From contig CALKUK010000012.1 in assembly GCA_937996655.1 (NCBI GenBank), positions 310,001 through 374,000 on the forward strand: DNA of 64,000 bases, written 5' to 3'. The DNA comes from an uncultured Sphingomonadaceae bacterium. Its GTDB lineage: Bacteria; Pseudomonadota; Alphaproteobacteria; Sphingomonadales; Sphingomonadaceae. Of the stretch, positions 42,339-50,415 are shown piece after piece (positions within the stretch are counted from its first letter, which is position 1; each line of letters begins with the position of its first letter). The notes under the pieces are model-generated. The model was not told the origin of the DNA and searched no databases. It worked only from the letters and a program-made list of their open reading frames with translations. The position numbers and the translations under genes were made by a program.

Positions 42339-42989
42339 CTAGATTAGGCCGGGGATCAGCCGGTACCGGACCCTTTCTTTGAAGGCGACATAGGCTGGGT
42401 CGCGCGTCAAAAGTGTTTCCTCTGCCTGCAGGCGTAGAATTTGAGCGCTCCAGCCAATGGCGTAGATCGCGAAATTGAAGACACTCGGCATCAGAATGAG
42501 CACCCCAATATGGACGGCCAGATAACCGGCATACATGGGATGGCGCACATAGCGGTATAGACCACCGGCCTCGATGCCGCGATTGGCAGGCGCAATGCCG
42601 AAGCTGCGACGCAGCGATAATTTTGCCAATCCCTGACATGCATTGCCGAAGAGGATAAGGCCAACGCCCAGTGGCGCGATGGCATGGAAACTGTCGGGCC
42701 CCGGATGGATGAGGAGGGGCGCCGCGGTAGCGGTCAAGGCCAGCAGCCAATCGCCCAGGCGCAGCGAAATCTCAGATGTTGGCCGGCGGATTAAAGTGAA
42801 GATGACAACCGCGGCCTCTGAAATGAGGAGCAGTGGGGCATAGATGTTCGCCGACCCGAGAACGCGGTAGACCATCCAGGCAAACAGCAAAGTGATGAGG
42901 ATCTGCTCCATCCTGTCCAGCGCGCGCGGATTGGCGCGGGCGAACAGGCGCTCAAATGGGCCCACCGGTGCGGTTGTATCGGCGATCAT
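42339..42989 (-). CDS. Isoprenylcysteine carboxyl methyltransferase-like membrane protein
   Basis: A 216-residue protein with about five helices and the C-terminal ICMT/PEMT-type signature GGLYRYVRHPMYAGYLAVHIGV, then LRLQAEETLLTRDPAYVAFKERVRYRLIPGL. This HPMYAG...E region binds SAM. Bacterial members probably methylate lipids or small hydrophobic acceptors rather than prenylcysteine. It is convergent with the AlgH gene. Confidence 0.82.
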   Translation of the reverse strand: MIADTTAPVGPFERLFARANPRALDRMEQILITLLFAWMVYRVLGSANIYAPLLLISEAAVVIFTLIRRPTSEISLRLGDWLLALTATAAPLLIHPGPDSFHAIAPLGVGLILFGNACQGLAKLSLRRSFGIAPANRGIEAGGLYRYVRHPMYAGYLAVHIGVLILMPSVFNFAIYAIGWSAQILRLQAEETLLTRDPAYVAFKERVRYRLIPGLI

Positions 42990-43011
42990 TCTGGTCCCCC
43001 AATGGCCTTAG

Positions 43012-43351
43012 GGCACGTTTTGCCCGATCCCTTCGGCTATAGGACAAGCATGTTAATAAACCGCTAGGTGGGTTGGCAGGCGCGCGGATGGACCTTGTCT
43101 TCACTTTGGAAGCAATGGATGCGATTTATGGAGTGAGCCACAGTGCATCCTGCATAAATTCTCCGCTGATGCGCGAATAATCCTCCCAATTACAATGTAT
43201 TAAGGAAATGAAGATATTCCAAATACTTCATTCAATCGGAATACACGCAAGCAACTCGTCGCAAATCCGTTGCGTTAACCATTTCCCTTCATAGTCTGAC
43301 AGCGCGTGTCTGGGACTTTCCTGTCGTCATAAGTGCGAAGGGAACGGCAAG
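43012..43351. other. Gene-free interval of about 340 bp
   Basis: This is a relatively AT-rich stretch between the divergent methyltransferase-like gene and the small exported protein gene. I see no conserved frame, no GGAAC promoter, no strong hairpin with a T tract and no repeat shared with other parts of the window. It probably holds the two promoters. Confidence 0.5.
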
Positions 43352-43840
43352 ATGAAGCTGGGGAAAAAAGGTCTGACGGGATTGGCGGTTGTGGTGGCTA
43401 TGCTGGCCACGCCGGCGCAGGCGGGCTGCTGGTCGAAAGAAGCGGTGGCGGCGGCCAAGATCCGCGAATTTGAAACGATGTTGATGGTCTCGGCACTGCG
43501 CTGTCGGAATGGCGGACGCGATTTTCTGGCGCGCTACAACCAGTTTGTGCGCGAAGGGCGCCCCGTTCTCACCCAGGTCAATGAAACCCTGCGGACCCAA
43601 TTTACAGCAGATCTGGGCACAGGTCGCGGCCTCAATGCCTATGATGGCTTCGTCACCTCGATTGCCAACCGCTATGGCGCGGGCATCGCCGATCTCAACT
43701 GCGGCGATCTGAGCGACATCACGAATGCCGCTGTCGCGGGTAGCGGCAGTGCGGTGCAGCTTGAACGTCTGGCCGATGCGGCGGATATTCATCCACCCGT
43801 CGGACGGCAATGCTCGGCCACGATCGCAATCGCGCGTTAA
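43352..43840 (+). CDS. Small exported protein of unknown function
   Basis: A 162-residue protein with a clear signal peptide (KKGLTGLAVVVAMLATPAQA, cleavage near residue 24). The mature part has four cysteines (GCWS, ALRCRNG, LNCGDL, RQCSA), so two periplasmic disulfides are likely. A helical middle (FLARYNQFVREGRPVLTQVNETLRTQF) is visible. No family is recognised. It lies upstream of ahcY but is separated from it by a hairpin and a palindrome. Confidence 0.7.
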   Translation: MKLGKKGLTGLAVVVAMLATPAQAGCWSKEAVAAAKIREFETMLMVSALRCRNGGRDFLARYNQFVREGRPVLTQVNETLRTQFTADLGTGRGLNAYDGFVTSIANRYGAGIADLNCGDLSDITNAAVAGSGSAVQLERLADAADIHPPVGRQCSATIAIAR

Positions 43841-43858
43841 ACCAGACGCGCCGGAAAC

Positions 43859-43905
43859 AGGGAGCCGCGCTGCGCCTTTGGGCGATGCGCGGCCCCTTTG
43901 CTTTG
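43859..43905 (+). terminator. Probable terminator after the small exported protein
   Basis: A GC-rich hairpin (GCCGCGC 43864-43870 with GCGCGGC 43887-43893, inner GCC/GGC around TTTG) is followed by CCCCTTTGCTTTG. The T tract is interrupted, so efficiency is uncertain. Confidence 0.5.
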
Positions 43906-43932
43906 TCGTCTAACCCATTGCTGGTTGGTGCG

Positions 43933-43952
43933 ATATAAAGAAATCTTTATAT
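43933..43952. promoter_or_regulatory. Palindromic operator upstream of ahcY
   Basis: ATATAAAGA-AA-TCTTTATAT has 9-bp perfect arms, 68 bp before the ahcY GTG. The AT-rich form resembles operators described for ArsR-family methionine-cycle regulators (SahR/SamR). That link is inference from memory of the motif and from the target gene. Confidence 0.65.
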
Positions 43953-44019
43953 TCCGATTGCGTTTCACGTCTTATGCGGTTAGGGCGCAGGCAAATCCAC
44001 ACTTTGCCGGAGATTCCCC

Positions 44020-45411
44020 GTGGCCCATGACTATGTCGTTGCTGATCTGAGCCTTGCTGATTTTGGTCGCAAGGAAATCGCGATCGCTGAAACCGAAATG
44101 CCGGGCCTGATGGCTTTGCGTGCTGAATATGGCGCGTCGAAGCCGCTCAAGGGCGCGCGCATCACCGGCTCGCTTCACATGACGATCCAGACCGCAGTGC
44201 TGATCGAAACACTGGTGGATCTCGGCGCGGAAGTCCGCTGGGCGACGTGCAACATCTATTCCACGCAGGATCATGCCGCTGCCGCGATTGCTGCTGCCGG
44301 CATCCCTGTCTTCGCAATCAAGGGCGAAAGCCTTGCCGATTATTGGGATTATGTCGGCCGCATCTTCGACTGGGGTGATGGCCAGACCGCCAACATGATC
44401 CTCGACGATGGCGGCGACGCCACGATGTTTGCCCTCTGGGGTGCCCGCCTTGAAGCCGGAGACACTCTGGGTGAGCCGGGCAATGAGGAAGAAGTTGAAT
44501 TCCAGCGCGCGCTGAAGGCCTTCATCAAGGCAAAGCCGGGCTACCTCACCATGTCGGTCGCGCACATCAAGGGCGTGTCGGAAGAAACGACCACGGGCGT
44601 GCATCGCCTGTATCAGATCGCCAAGGACGGCAAGCTGCCCTTCCCCGCGATCAACGTGAATGACAGCGTCACCAAGTCGAAGTTCGACAACCTTTATGGC
44701 TGCAAGGAATCGCTGGTCGATGCCATCCGTCGCGCCACCGACGTCATGCTCGCCGGTAAAGTGGCCTGCGTTGCCGGCTTCGGCGATGTCGGCAAGGGCT
44801 CGGCCGCCTCGCTGCGTCAGGGCGGCGCCCGCGTCATGGTCACCGAAGTTGACCCCATCTGCGCGTTGCAGGCCGCGATGGAAGGCTATGAAGTCGTGAC
44901 GATGGAAGAAGCGGTGACCCGCGCCGATATCTTCGTGACGGCAACCGGCAACGAAGACGTCATCACCGCGGATCACATGAAGGCGATGCGCCCCATGTCG
45001 ATCGTCTGCAACATCGGTCACTTTGACAGCGAAATCCAGATTTCGGCGCTCTCCAACTATAAGTGGGATGAGATCAAGCCGGGCACGGACCTCGTCGAAT
45101 TTCCCGATGGCAAGCAGATCCTCATCCTCGCCAAGGGCCGTCTGGTGAACCTCGGCTGCGCGACGGGCCACCCGTCGTTCGTCATGTCTTCCTCCTTCAC
45201 CAACCAGGTGCTGGCGCAGATCGAATTGTTCACCAACCCGGGCCAGTACGAAAACAAGGTCTATGTCCTTCCCAAGCACCTCGATGAAAAGGTGGCTGCG
45301 CTCCACCTCGAAAAGCTGGGTGTGAAGCTGACCAAGCTGACGCCGAAGCAGGCCGCTTATATCGGCGTGGGTGGCGAAGGCCCGTTCAAGCCGGAGCACT
45401 ACCGCTACTAA
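44020..45411 (+). CDS. ahcY: Adenosylhomocysteinase
   Basis: A 463-residue NAD-dependent enzyme that hydrolyses S-adenosylhomocysteine to adenosine and homocysteine, relieving product inhibition of methyltransferases. Conserved segments include TGSLHMTIQTAVLIETL, NIYSTQDHAAAAIAA, the NAD site VAGFGDVGKGSA and the C-terminal KPEHYRY. Start GTG 44020 follows CCGGAG. A palindrome lies upstream and a terminator downstream. There is no SAH riboswitch that I can recognise. Confidence 0.96.
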   Translation: MAHDYVVADLSLADFGRKEIAIAETEMPGLMALRAEYGASKPLKGARITGSLHMTIQTAVLIETLVDLGAEVRWATCNIYSTQDHAAAAIAAAGIPVFAIKGESLADYWDYVGRIFDWGDGQTANMILDDGGDATMFALWGARLEAGDTLGEPGNEEEVEFQRALKAFIKAKPGYLTMSVAHIKGVSEETTTGVHRLYQIAKDGKLPFPAINVNDSVTKSKFDNLYGCKESLVDAIRRATDVMLAGKVACVAGFGDVGKGSAASLRQGGARVMVTEVDPICALQAAMEGYEVVTMEEAVTRADIFVTATGNEDVITADHMKAMRPMSIVCNIGHFDSEIQISALSNYKWDEIKPGTDLVEFPDGKQILILAKGRLVNLGCATGHPSFVMSSSFTNQVLAQIELFTNPGQYENKVYVLPKHLDEKVAALHLEKLGVKLTKLTPKQAAYIGVGGEGPFKPEHYRY

Positions 45412-45439
45412 GCGCAAAGACTTTCTACGCAGAAATTGG

Positions 45440-45470
45440 GGTCGGGTGGCAACACCCGGCCTCTTTTTTT
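45440..45470 (+). terminator. Intrinsic terminator of ahcY
   Basis: The stem GGTCGGGTG/CACCCGGCC (9 bp, one G-U) with loop GCAA, followed by TCTTTTTTT, starts 29 bp after the ahcY stop. Confidence 0.92.
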
Positions 45471-45474
45471 GCCC

Positions 45475-45631
45475 GCCGAAAGTGCGGAAGTGGAGGAAGT
45501 TGAGGGCGTCGGCGCCTTGAAAACCGGGATTTGTAGGAAAGGGTCAACTTTGCGGGGGCAACGGCGGCGGTCGGTCGCGGGCATGGGCAGATGCTGGCAT
45601 ATTTGGGGTGCTGTAGGACAGCAAAAAATGA
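45475..45631 (+). repeat. Dispersed intergenic repeat, copy 2
   Basis: Colinear with 33252-33409: the identical 24-nt block is at 45483-45506, TGTAGGA at 45532, and TGTAGGACAG at 45612-45621 followed by an A-run and ATG. It lies directly behind the ahcY terminator. Frames through it encode AEVEEVEG-like peptides in both copies, but this is a by-product of the DNA repeat. Confidence 0.8.
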
Positions 45632-45654
45632 TGACGTGGAGAGGGTGCTGAGGT

Positions 45655-45710
45655 TCCAAATCCTCCCCATCCGGGGGAGGTGGCAGCCCGCAGGGCTGAC
45701 GGAGGGTGTG
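45655..45710 (+). repeat. REP-like double hairpin
   Basis: CCTCCCC-ATCCG-GGGGAGG (45662-45680) is followed by CAGCCC-GCA-GGGCTG (45684-45698) and GACGGAGGG. I recognise this form of GGGGAGGTGGCAGCC...GACGGAGGG as a palindromic unit scattered through alphaproteobacterial intergenic DNA. Nothing else is seen between it and the divL start at 45862. Confidence 0.75.
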
Positions 45711-45861
45711 CCGGGTGCGCGCCGCATTCGGCAACATCGCACCAGGCTCCGCCCCGCCCGTCCCCATCATAATTCCCGCAGCCTGCCATCCGACTGTTCC
45801 AATCCGGCGCGGTCCTTCGTAAGAGGCTTTGCATGGTGCCGGTCCGCTTTCCAGTTATGAC

Positions 45862-48222
45862 ATGGTGACGTTGTCGACATCGGCGACTGTGCTGATGGGC
45901 ATGGTCATGGCGCTGTGGCTGGCGGGGAGCGCATGGGCGCTGGCGACGGGGTTGAAGCTGCGCCGCCGGGCGCTGTTCAGTTCGGATCAGGCGCGACGCC
46001 TGTCGACGTTACTCGATTCCGCACCCGCAGTTCCGCTCATTGTCCGCAATGACGGTCGGGTGGAGGCGCAGGAGCGGCTGGTGACGTGGCTCGGGCTGCA
46101 GCGTTTGCCCAATTTCCTGTCAGATCTCTCGCTGGGGGATCTTGGCCTTGGGCCGGACGATATGCAGGCGCTGAGCAAGGATGTTGCGACGGTCCAGCGC
46201 ACGGCGCGCCCTTTTACTCGCACGGTTGTGCCACGCGGGGGCAACCGCACCCTGATGATCCGCGGTCTGCCGTCGGGCGGGCAACTGGCGGGGCAGAATG
46301 CCGTGACGCTCTGGTTCTTTGACATGACCGAAAGCCAGTCGGAAATTGGTCGGTTGAGCGATGAGACCGCGCAGATGGCGCACGCCTTTTCAACCCTCAC
46401 AGGCCTGCTGGAGGCAGCACCTTTCCCCATGTGGCATCGGGGGCCGGACTTGCGACTGGCGATGGTCAACACGGCCTATGTCCGCGCGGTAGAGGCGGAC
46501 AGCGCGGCGGATGTGATTGAGCGGGGGCTGGAACTCATCGATGCCGATGGCGGACCAACACCCATGGCTGCCGCTGCTGCCGCCCGATCCAAGGGGGAGC
46601 CCACGGCCCGTGTCGTGCCGGCGACGATCAATGGGGAGCGCCGCGCGCTGCGCATCGTAGATGTGCCCCTGGGGGACACGGGCATTGCCGGCTATGCGAT
46701 TGACGTGGAAGAGGTGGAGCGTGCACGGCAGGCCTTCCGCCGCTTTGCCGAAACGCAGCGTGATACGCTGGATCGCCTGTCCGCAGCTGTGGCGCAGTTC
46801 GCCGATGATCGCGGGCTCGTTTTCTGCAATCAGCCGTTCCAGCAGATGTTTGGCCTCAAGCCTGAATGGGTGGCCGAGCGCCCGGATTTTGACCGGCTGC
46901 TGGACCGGATGCGGGAGGCAAACCGCCTGCCTGAAACACGCGACTTCCCCGCATGGAAGGCCGAACGGCGGCAATGGTTCAACTCCGTCACCGGCGCTGT
47001 GGAGGAAAACTGGATTCTGCCGGGGGGGCAACATTTCCGGCTTGTCGCCCAGCCTTTGCCCGATGGCGGGCTGCTGATCATCCTCGAAGACCGGACCGAA
47101 CAGGCACAACTTGCGAGTGCGCGGGACACGCTGTTGCGGGTCCGCACCGCCACGCTCGACAATCTGTTTGAAGCGATTGGGGTGTTTGAATCGAATGGCC
47201 GCCTCAGCACCTGGAACAATCGCTTCCGCGAAGTGTGGGAATTTGAAGAGGCGTTCCTGACCGGCCACCCGCGTGTCGATGCGCTGGCCGAAGTGGCTGC
47301 AGCCCGCCTCCTCAATCCCGAACGCGCGAGCCTGATCCGCGAACTGGTCCGGTCGGCCACGGTGGACCGCAAGCAGCGCGGGGGGCGTGTCGCGCTTAAG
47401 AACGGACGGTATTTCGAATTCGCGGCGGTGCCTTTGCCTGATGGCAATGCGCTCTTCACCATGCTCGACATCACCGACAGCCGTCAGGTGGAAAATGTCC
47501 TGCGCGAACGCGCGGCGGCGTTGGAGGAATCAGACCGGATCAAGTCGGCGTTCGTCGCAAATATGAGCTATGAACTGCGCACACCGCTGACCTCCATTCA
47601 AGGGTTTGCAGAGATGCTGCAATCGGGAATGGCGGGGGACATGGAACCGCAAGCGGTCGAGTATCTGGCGGCCATCCTCGATTCCACCGCGCGGCTTGGC
47701 ACGTTGATCGACAATGTTCTGGACCTGACACAGAGCGATGCGGGCGCCTTGCCGATAGAGCGCAAACGCATCGACCTTTCCGGGCTGTTGAAGGAAGCAG
47801 CGGCATCGCGCGCCGACGCGGCGGCCGAAAAATCGATTGATCTCGCGGTTGAAATTGATGCGTCTGTGGGCACCGTCAAGGGCGACCATAAGCGGCTCTT
47901 GCAGGCGGTCGACCAACTGCTCCTCAATGCCATCAGCTACACGGAAACCGGAGGCCGCGTGCTGTTGCACGGCAGCGGGACGACCGAAATGGCAACCATC
48001 GTCGTCTCCGATAATGGCCCCGGCATGGATGAGGCGGAACAGGCACGTGCGCTTGACCGGTTCAGCCGCGTGGGGGCAGGCATCGGCCGAGAGGGGGATG
48101 GCTCGCTCGGCATCGGTCTGCCGCTCGCGCGTCAATTTGTCGAAGGCCATGGCGGCACGCTGGCCCTCCTGTCTCAGTTGGGTGAGGGCACTGTCGTTAC
48201 GATTGAGCTGCCGCGCGAATGA
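45862..48222 (+). CDS. divL: DivL-like cell-cycle PAS pseudo-kinase with Tyr at the H-box
   Basis: A 786-residue protein. It has an N-terminal membrane helix (residues ~8-27), several PAS-type domains (~60-530), then a HisKA-like helix where the usual His is Tyr570 (NMSYELRTPLTSIQGF). A complete HATPase domain follows, with an N-box in LLLNAISYTE and G-boxes DNGPGMDE and GSLGIGLPLA. Caulobacter DivL has the same His-to-Tyr change and binds DivK to control CckA. The downstream order also matches. GTG/ATG alternatives near 45862-45892 exist. Confidence 0.85.
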   Translation: MVTLSTSATVLMGMVMALWLAGSAWALATGLKLRRRALFSSDQARRLSTLLDSAPAVPLIVRNDGRVEAQERLVTWLGLQRLPNFLSDLSLGDLGLGPDDMQALSKDVATVQRTARPFTRTVVPRGGNRTLMIRGLPSGGQLAGQNAVTLWFFDMTESQSEIGRLSDETAQMAHAFSTLTGLLEAAPFPMWHRGPDLRLAMVNTAYVRAVEADSAADVIERGLELIDADGGPTPMAAAAAARSKGEPTARVVPATINGERRALRIVDVPLGDTGIAGYAIDVEEVERARQAFRRFAETQRDTLDRLSAAVAQFADDRGLVFCNQPFQQMFGLKPEWVAERPDFDRLLDRMREANRLPETRDFPAWKAERRQWFNSVTGAVEENWILPGGQHFRLVAQPLPDGGLLIILEDRTEQAQLASARDTLLRVRTATLDNLFEAIGVFESNGRLSTWNNRFREVWEFEEAFLTGHPRVDALAEVAAARLLNPERASLIRELVRSATVDRKQRGGRVALKNGRYFEFAAVPLPDGNALFTMLDITDSRQVENVLRERAAALEESDRIKSAFVANMSYELRTPLTSIQGFAEMLQSGMAGDMEPQAVEYLAAILDSTARLGTLIDNVLDLTQSDAGALPIERKRIDLSGLLKEAAASRADAAAEKSIDLAVEIDASVGTVKGDHKRLLQAVDQLLLNAISYTETGGRVLLHGSGTTEMATIVVSDNGPGMDEAEQARALDRFSRVGAGIGREGDGSLGIGLPLARQFVEGHGGTLALLSQLGEGTVVTIELPRE

Positions 48223-48674
48223 GCGGGCCTTTTGTCGACTTGCCCGATGCCGCGGCCACCGATGCGGCAGGCCGCGCACTCGCCAAGGTGCTTCTGCCGG
48301 GTGATGTGATCGCGCTTTCGGGGGATTTGGGGGCGGGCAAGACAAGCCTTGCCCGCGGGCTTCTCGCCGAGCTCGGGCTGACAGAGGAAGCGCCGAGCCC
48401 AAGCTATGCCATTGTCATTCCTTATGACCCGCCACAGGTGCGCCTGCCGGTCTGGCATGTCGATCTCTACCGGCTGGATGACCCGGAAGACGCGATGGAA
48501 CTCGGGCTGGATGACGCACTGCTGGACGGTGTATTGTTGATTGAATGGCCCGAACGGCTGGGTTGGCTGTGGCCAGGGACATTGCGCCTCCACATCAACG
48601 TGCCGGACAGTGGGCCGCGCCGCTTGACAGCGACGGTGCCGCCGTCTTGGGAAGACAGATGGCCATTTCGATGA
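48219..48674 (+). CDS. tsaE: tRNA threonylcarbamoyladenosine synthesis ATPase TsaE
   Basis: A 151-residue P-loop ATPase with Walker A GDLGAGKTSLARGLL (residues ~35-49), the SPSYAIV region, and HVDLYRL and IEWPERL motifs. TsaE works with TsaB-TsaD to add t6A to ANN-decoding tRNAs. The ATG overlaps the divL stop by 4 bp. Confidence 0.92.
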   Translation: MSGPFVDLPDAAATDAAGRALAKVLLPGDVIALSGDLGAGKTSLARGLLAELGLTEEAPSPSYAIVIPYDPPQVRLPVWHVDLYRLDDPEDAMELGLDDALLDGVLLIEWPERLGWLWPGTLRLHINVPDSGPRRLTATVPPSWEDRWPFR

Positions 48675-49657
48675 CACCACCGGCTGGGGCCGGGCAATTT
48701 CTGGCAGGCGCGGGCTGGGGCGGGGCAGAGATCCTGCCGCTCGCCGGTGACGCCTCTTTCCGCCGCTATTTCCGGGTTGTCGATGGCGCGCGTCAGGCGG
48801 TCCTGATGGATGCGCCGCCCCCGCATGAAGACCCGCGTCCCTTCATCCATGTGGCGGAATATTTGACCGGCATTGGCCTGTCTGCCCCCGCCATCCTTGC
48901 GCGGGATCTGGATCAGGGATTGCTGCTGATTGAAGATTTCGGGTCGGTCCGGATGCGCGAGACAGTCGATGCGGACATCAGTCTGGAGCCGTCGGTTTAT
49001 GCGGGTGTCGTCGATGTCCTCATCGAACTGCATCGCCACGCGCCGCCGCCGGGGCTGAAGACGCATGGGCTCGATCAATGGCTGGAGGAGGTCTGCCTCT
49101 TTCCCGATTGGTATTGCCCCGCCGTCGGGCTGGATGTGGACCGCGATGCGTTCCTTGCGGCTTGGCGCGAGGTGCTGGCTCCGGTCGACGCGCAGGGCCA
49201 GACCGTGACAGAACTGCGCGACTATCATGCCGAAAACATCATGCTTCTGGAGGCACGGCAAGGTGTTGACCGCTTCGGTTTGCTTGATTTTCAGGACGCC
49301 TTGGTCGGCCATCCGGCCTATGATCTTGTCTCCATGCTGGAGGATGCGCGCCGCGATGTGACGCCTGCGGTCGAAGCGGAACAGCTTGCCCGATATATCG
49401 CACAGACCGGGCAGGGCGCTGATTTTGAGGCGGCCTATTGGGCGCTGGGGGCACAGCGCAACACGCGCATTCTGGGCGTCTTCGTCCGCCTGTGGAAGCG
49501 CGATGGGAAGCCGCATTATACCGAATTCCAGCCCCGCATGTGGGGTCTGGTCGAACGCAATCTGGCGCGGCCGGAATTGGCCCCGGTGCGGGCTTGGTTC
49601 GACGCGCATGTGCCGCCTGAGAGGCGCAGCGCCTATTGGGAGAATTTCAGGCCGTGA
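48671..49657 (+). CDS. amgK: N-acetylmuramate/N-acetylglucosamine kinase AmgK
   Basis: A 328-residue aminoglycoside-phosphotransferase-fold kinase. It contains LPLAGDASFRRYFRV, a catalytic-loop segment LRDYHAENIMLLEA and the DFG-like LLDFQDALVGHPAYDLVSMLEDARRDV. In Pseudomonas and Caulobacter AmgK makes MurNAc-1-phosphate in peptidoglycan recycling. The next gene is murU, which supports this over antibiotic resistance. ATG 48671 overlaps the tsaE stop; the frame open to 48545 is a tsaE shadow. Confidence 0.88.
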   Translation: MTPPAGAGQFLAGAGWGGAEILPLAGDASFRRYFRVVDGARQAVLMDAPPPHEDPRPFIHVAEYLTGIGLSAPAILARDLDQGLLLIEDFGSVRMRETVDADISLEPSVYAGVVDVLIELHRHAPPPGLKTHGLDQWLEEVCLFPDWYCPAVGLDVDRDAFLAAWREVLAPVDAQGQTVTELRDYHAENIMLLEARQGVDRFGLLDFQDALVGHPAYDLVSMLEDARRDVTPAVEAEQLARYIAQTGQGADFEAAYWALGAQRNTRILGVFVRLWKRDGKPHYTEFQPRMWGLVERNLARPELAPVRAWFDAHVPPERRSAYWENFRP

Positions 49658-50415
49658 GCGTTGCCCGTAAGCCCTTGTCCGTCCAGCCACAGGACGGTGC
49701 TGATCCACCCCGCACGGCGATGGTGATGGCCGCTGGTTTGGGTAAGCGCATGCGCCCGTTGACCGCCACTCGGCCCAAGCCGCTGGTCGAAGTCGCAGGA
49801 CGCACCTTGCTCGACCACTGCATTGACCGTCTGAAGGAGGGCGGCGTCGCAAAGGCCGTGGTCAACGTCCATTATCTGGCGGACGCGGTTGAGGCGCACA
49901 TGCGCACGCGGGTGTCGGGCATCGACATTGCCGTGTCGGATGAACGTCCGCAGCTGATGGAGACAGGCGGCGGCCTGATGCAGGCCAAGGACCTAATCGA
50001 CGCTGACCCCTTCCTCTGTGTCAACAGCGACAATCTGTGGGTGGATGGCCCCGTCAATGCGCTGCGGCTGCTCGCCGGGCGCTGGAATGCGGACGAGATG
50101 GATGCGCTCCTGCTGCTCGTGCCGCTGGCCCGCGCCAACAACCACAATGGCAAGGGCGATTTCCACATGGATGCCTGGGGCCGCCTGTCGCGCCGCAAGC
50201 CGAACCGGGTCGCGCCTTTTGTCTTCACCGGCATCCAGATGCTGTCCAAATCGGTTCTGACCGACGCGCCCGAAGGCCCGTTTTCGACCAACCTGTTCTG
50301 GAACCGTGCCATAGAGGCGGGTCGCTGTTTCGGCGTTGTCCATCAGGGCATGTGGTTTGATGTGGGCACGCCGCAGGCCATTCCGGTGACAGAGGCGATG
50401 CTCGCCCATGGCTGA
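49654..50415 (+). CDS. murU: N-acetylmuramate-1-phosphate uridylyltransferase MurU
   Basis: A 253-residue nucleotidyltransferase with signature VMAAGLGKRMRPLTATRPKPLVEVAGRTLLDHCID (residues ~24-58) and metal-site motif VNSDNLWVDG. It converts MurNAc-1-P to UDP-MurNAc, bypassing the fosfomycin-sensitive MurA step. GTG 49654 overlaps the amgK stop (GTGA). Confidence 0.88.
   Translation: MSVARKPLSVQPQDGADPPRTAMVMAAGLGKRMRPLTATRPKPLVEVAGRTLLDHCIDRLKEGGVAKAVVNVHYLADAVEAHMRTRVSGIDIAVSDERPQLMETGGGLMQAKDLIDADPFLCVNSDNLWVDGPVNALRLLAGRWNADEMDALLLLVPLARANNHNGKGDFHMDAWGRLSRRKPNRVAPFVFTGIQMLSKSVLTDAPEGPFSTNLFWNRAIEAGRCFGVVHQGMWFDVGTPQAIPVTEAMLAHG

Noticed and set aside
43841..44019. SAH or SAM riboswitch upstream of ahcY
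   Set aside because: I could not find the conserved stems or core bases; only a terminator-like hairpin and a palindrome are seen.
43972..45417. 481-codon minus-strand ORF opposite ahcY
   Set aside because: A shadow of ahcY caused by high GC codon bias; the plus frame is a complete known enzyme.
45436..45651. 71-codon ORF after ahcY
   Set aside because: It begins within the ahcY terminator and is made of repeat sequence; no sign of selection for protein.
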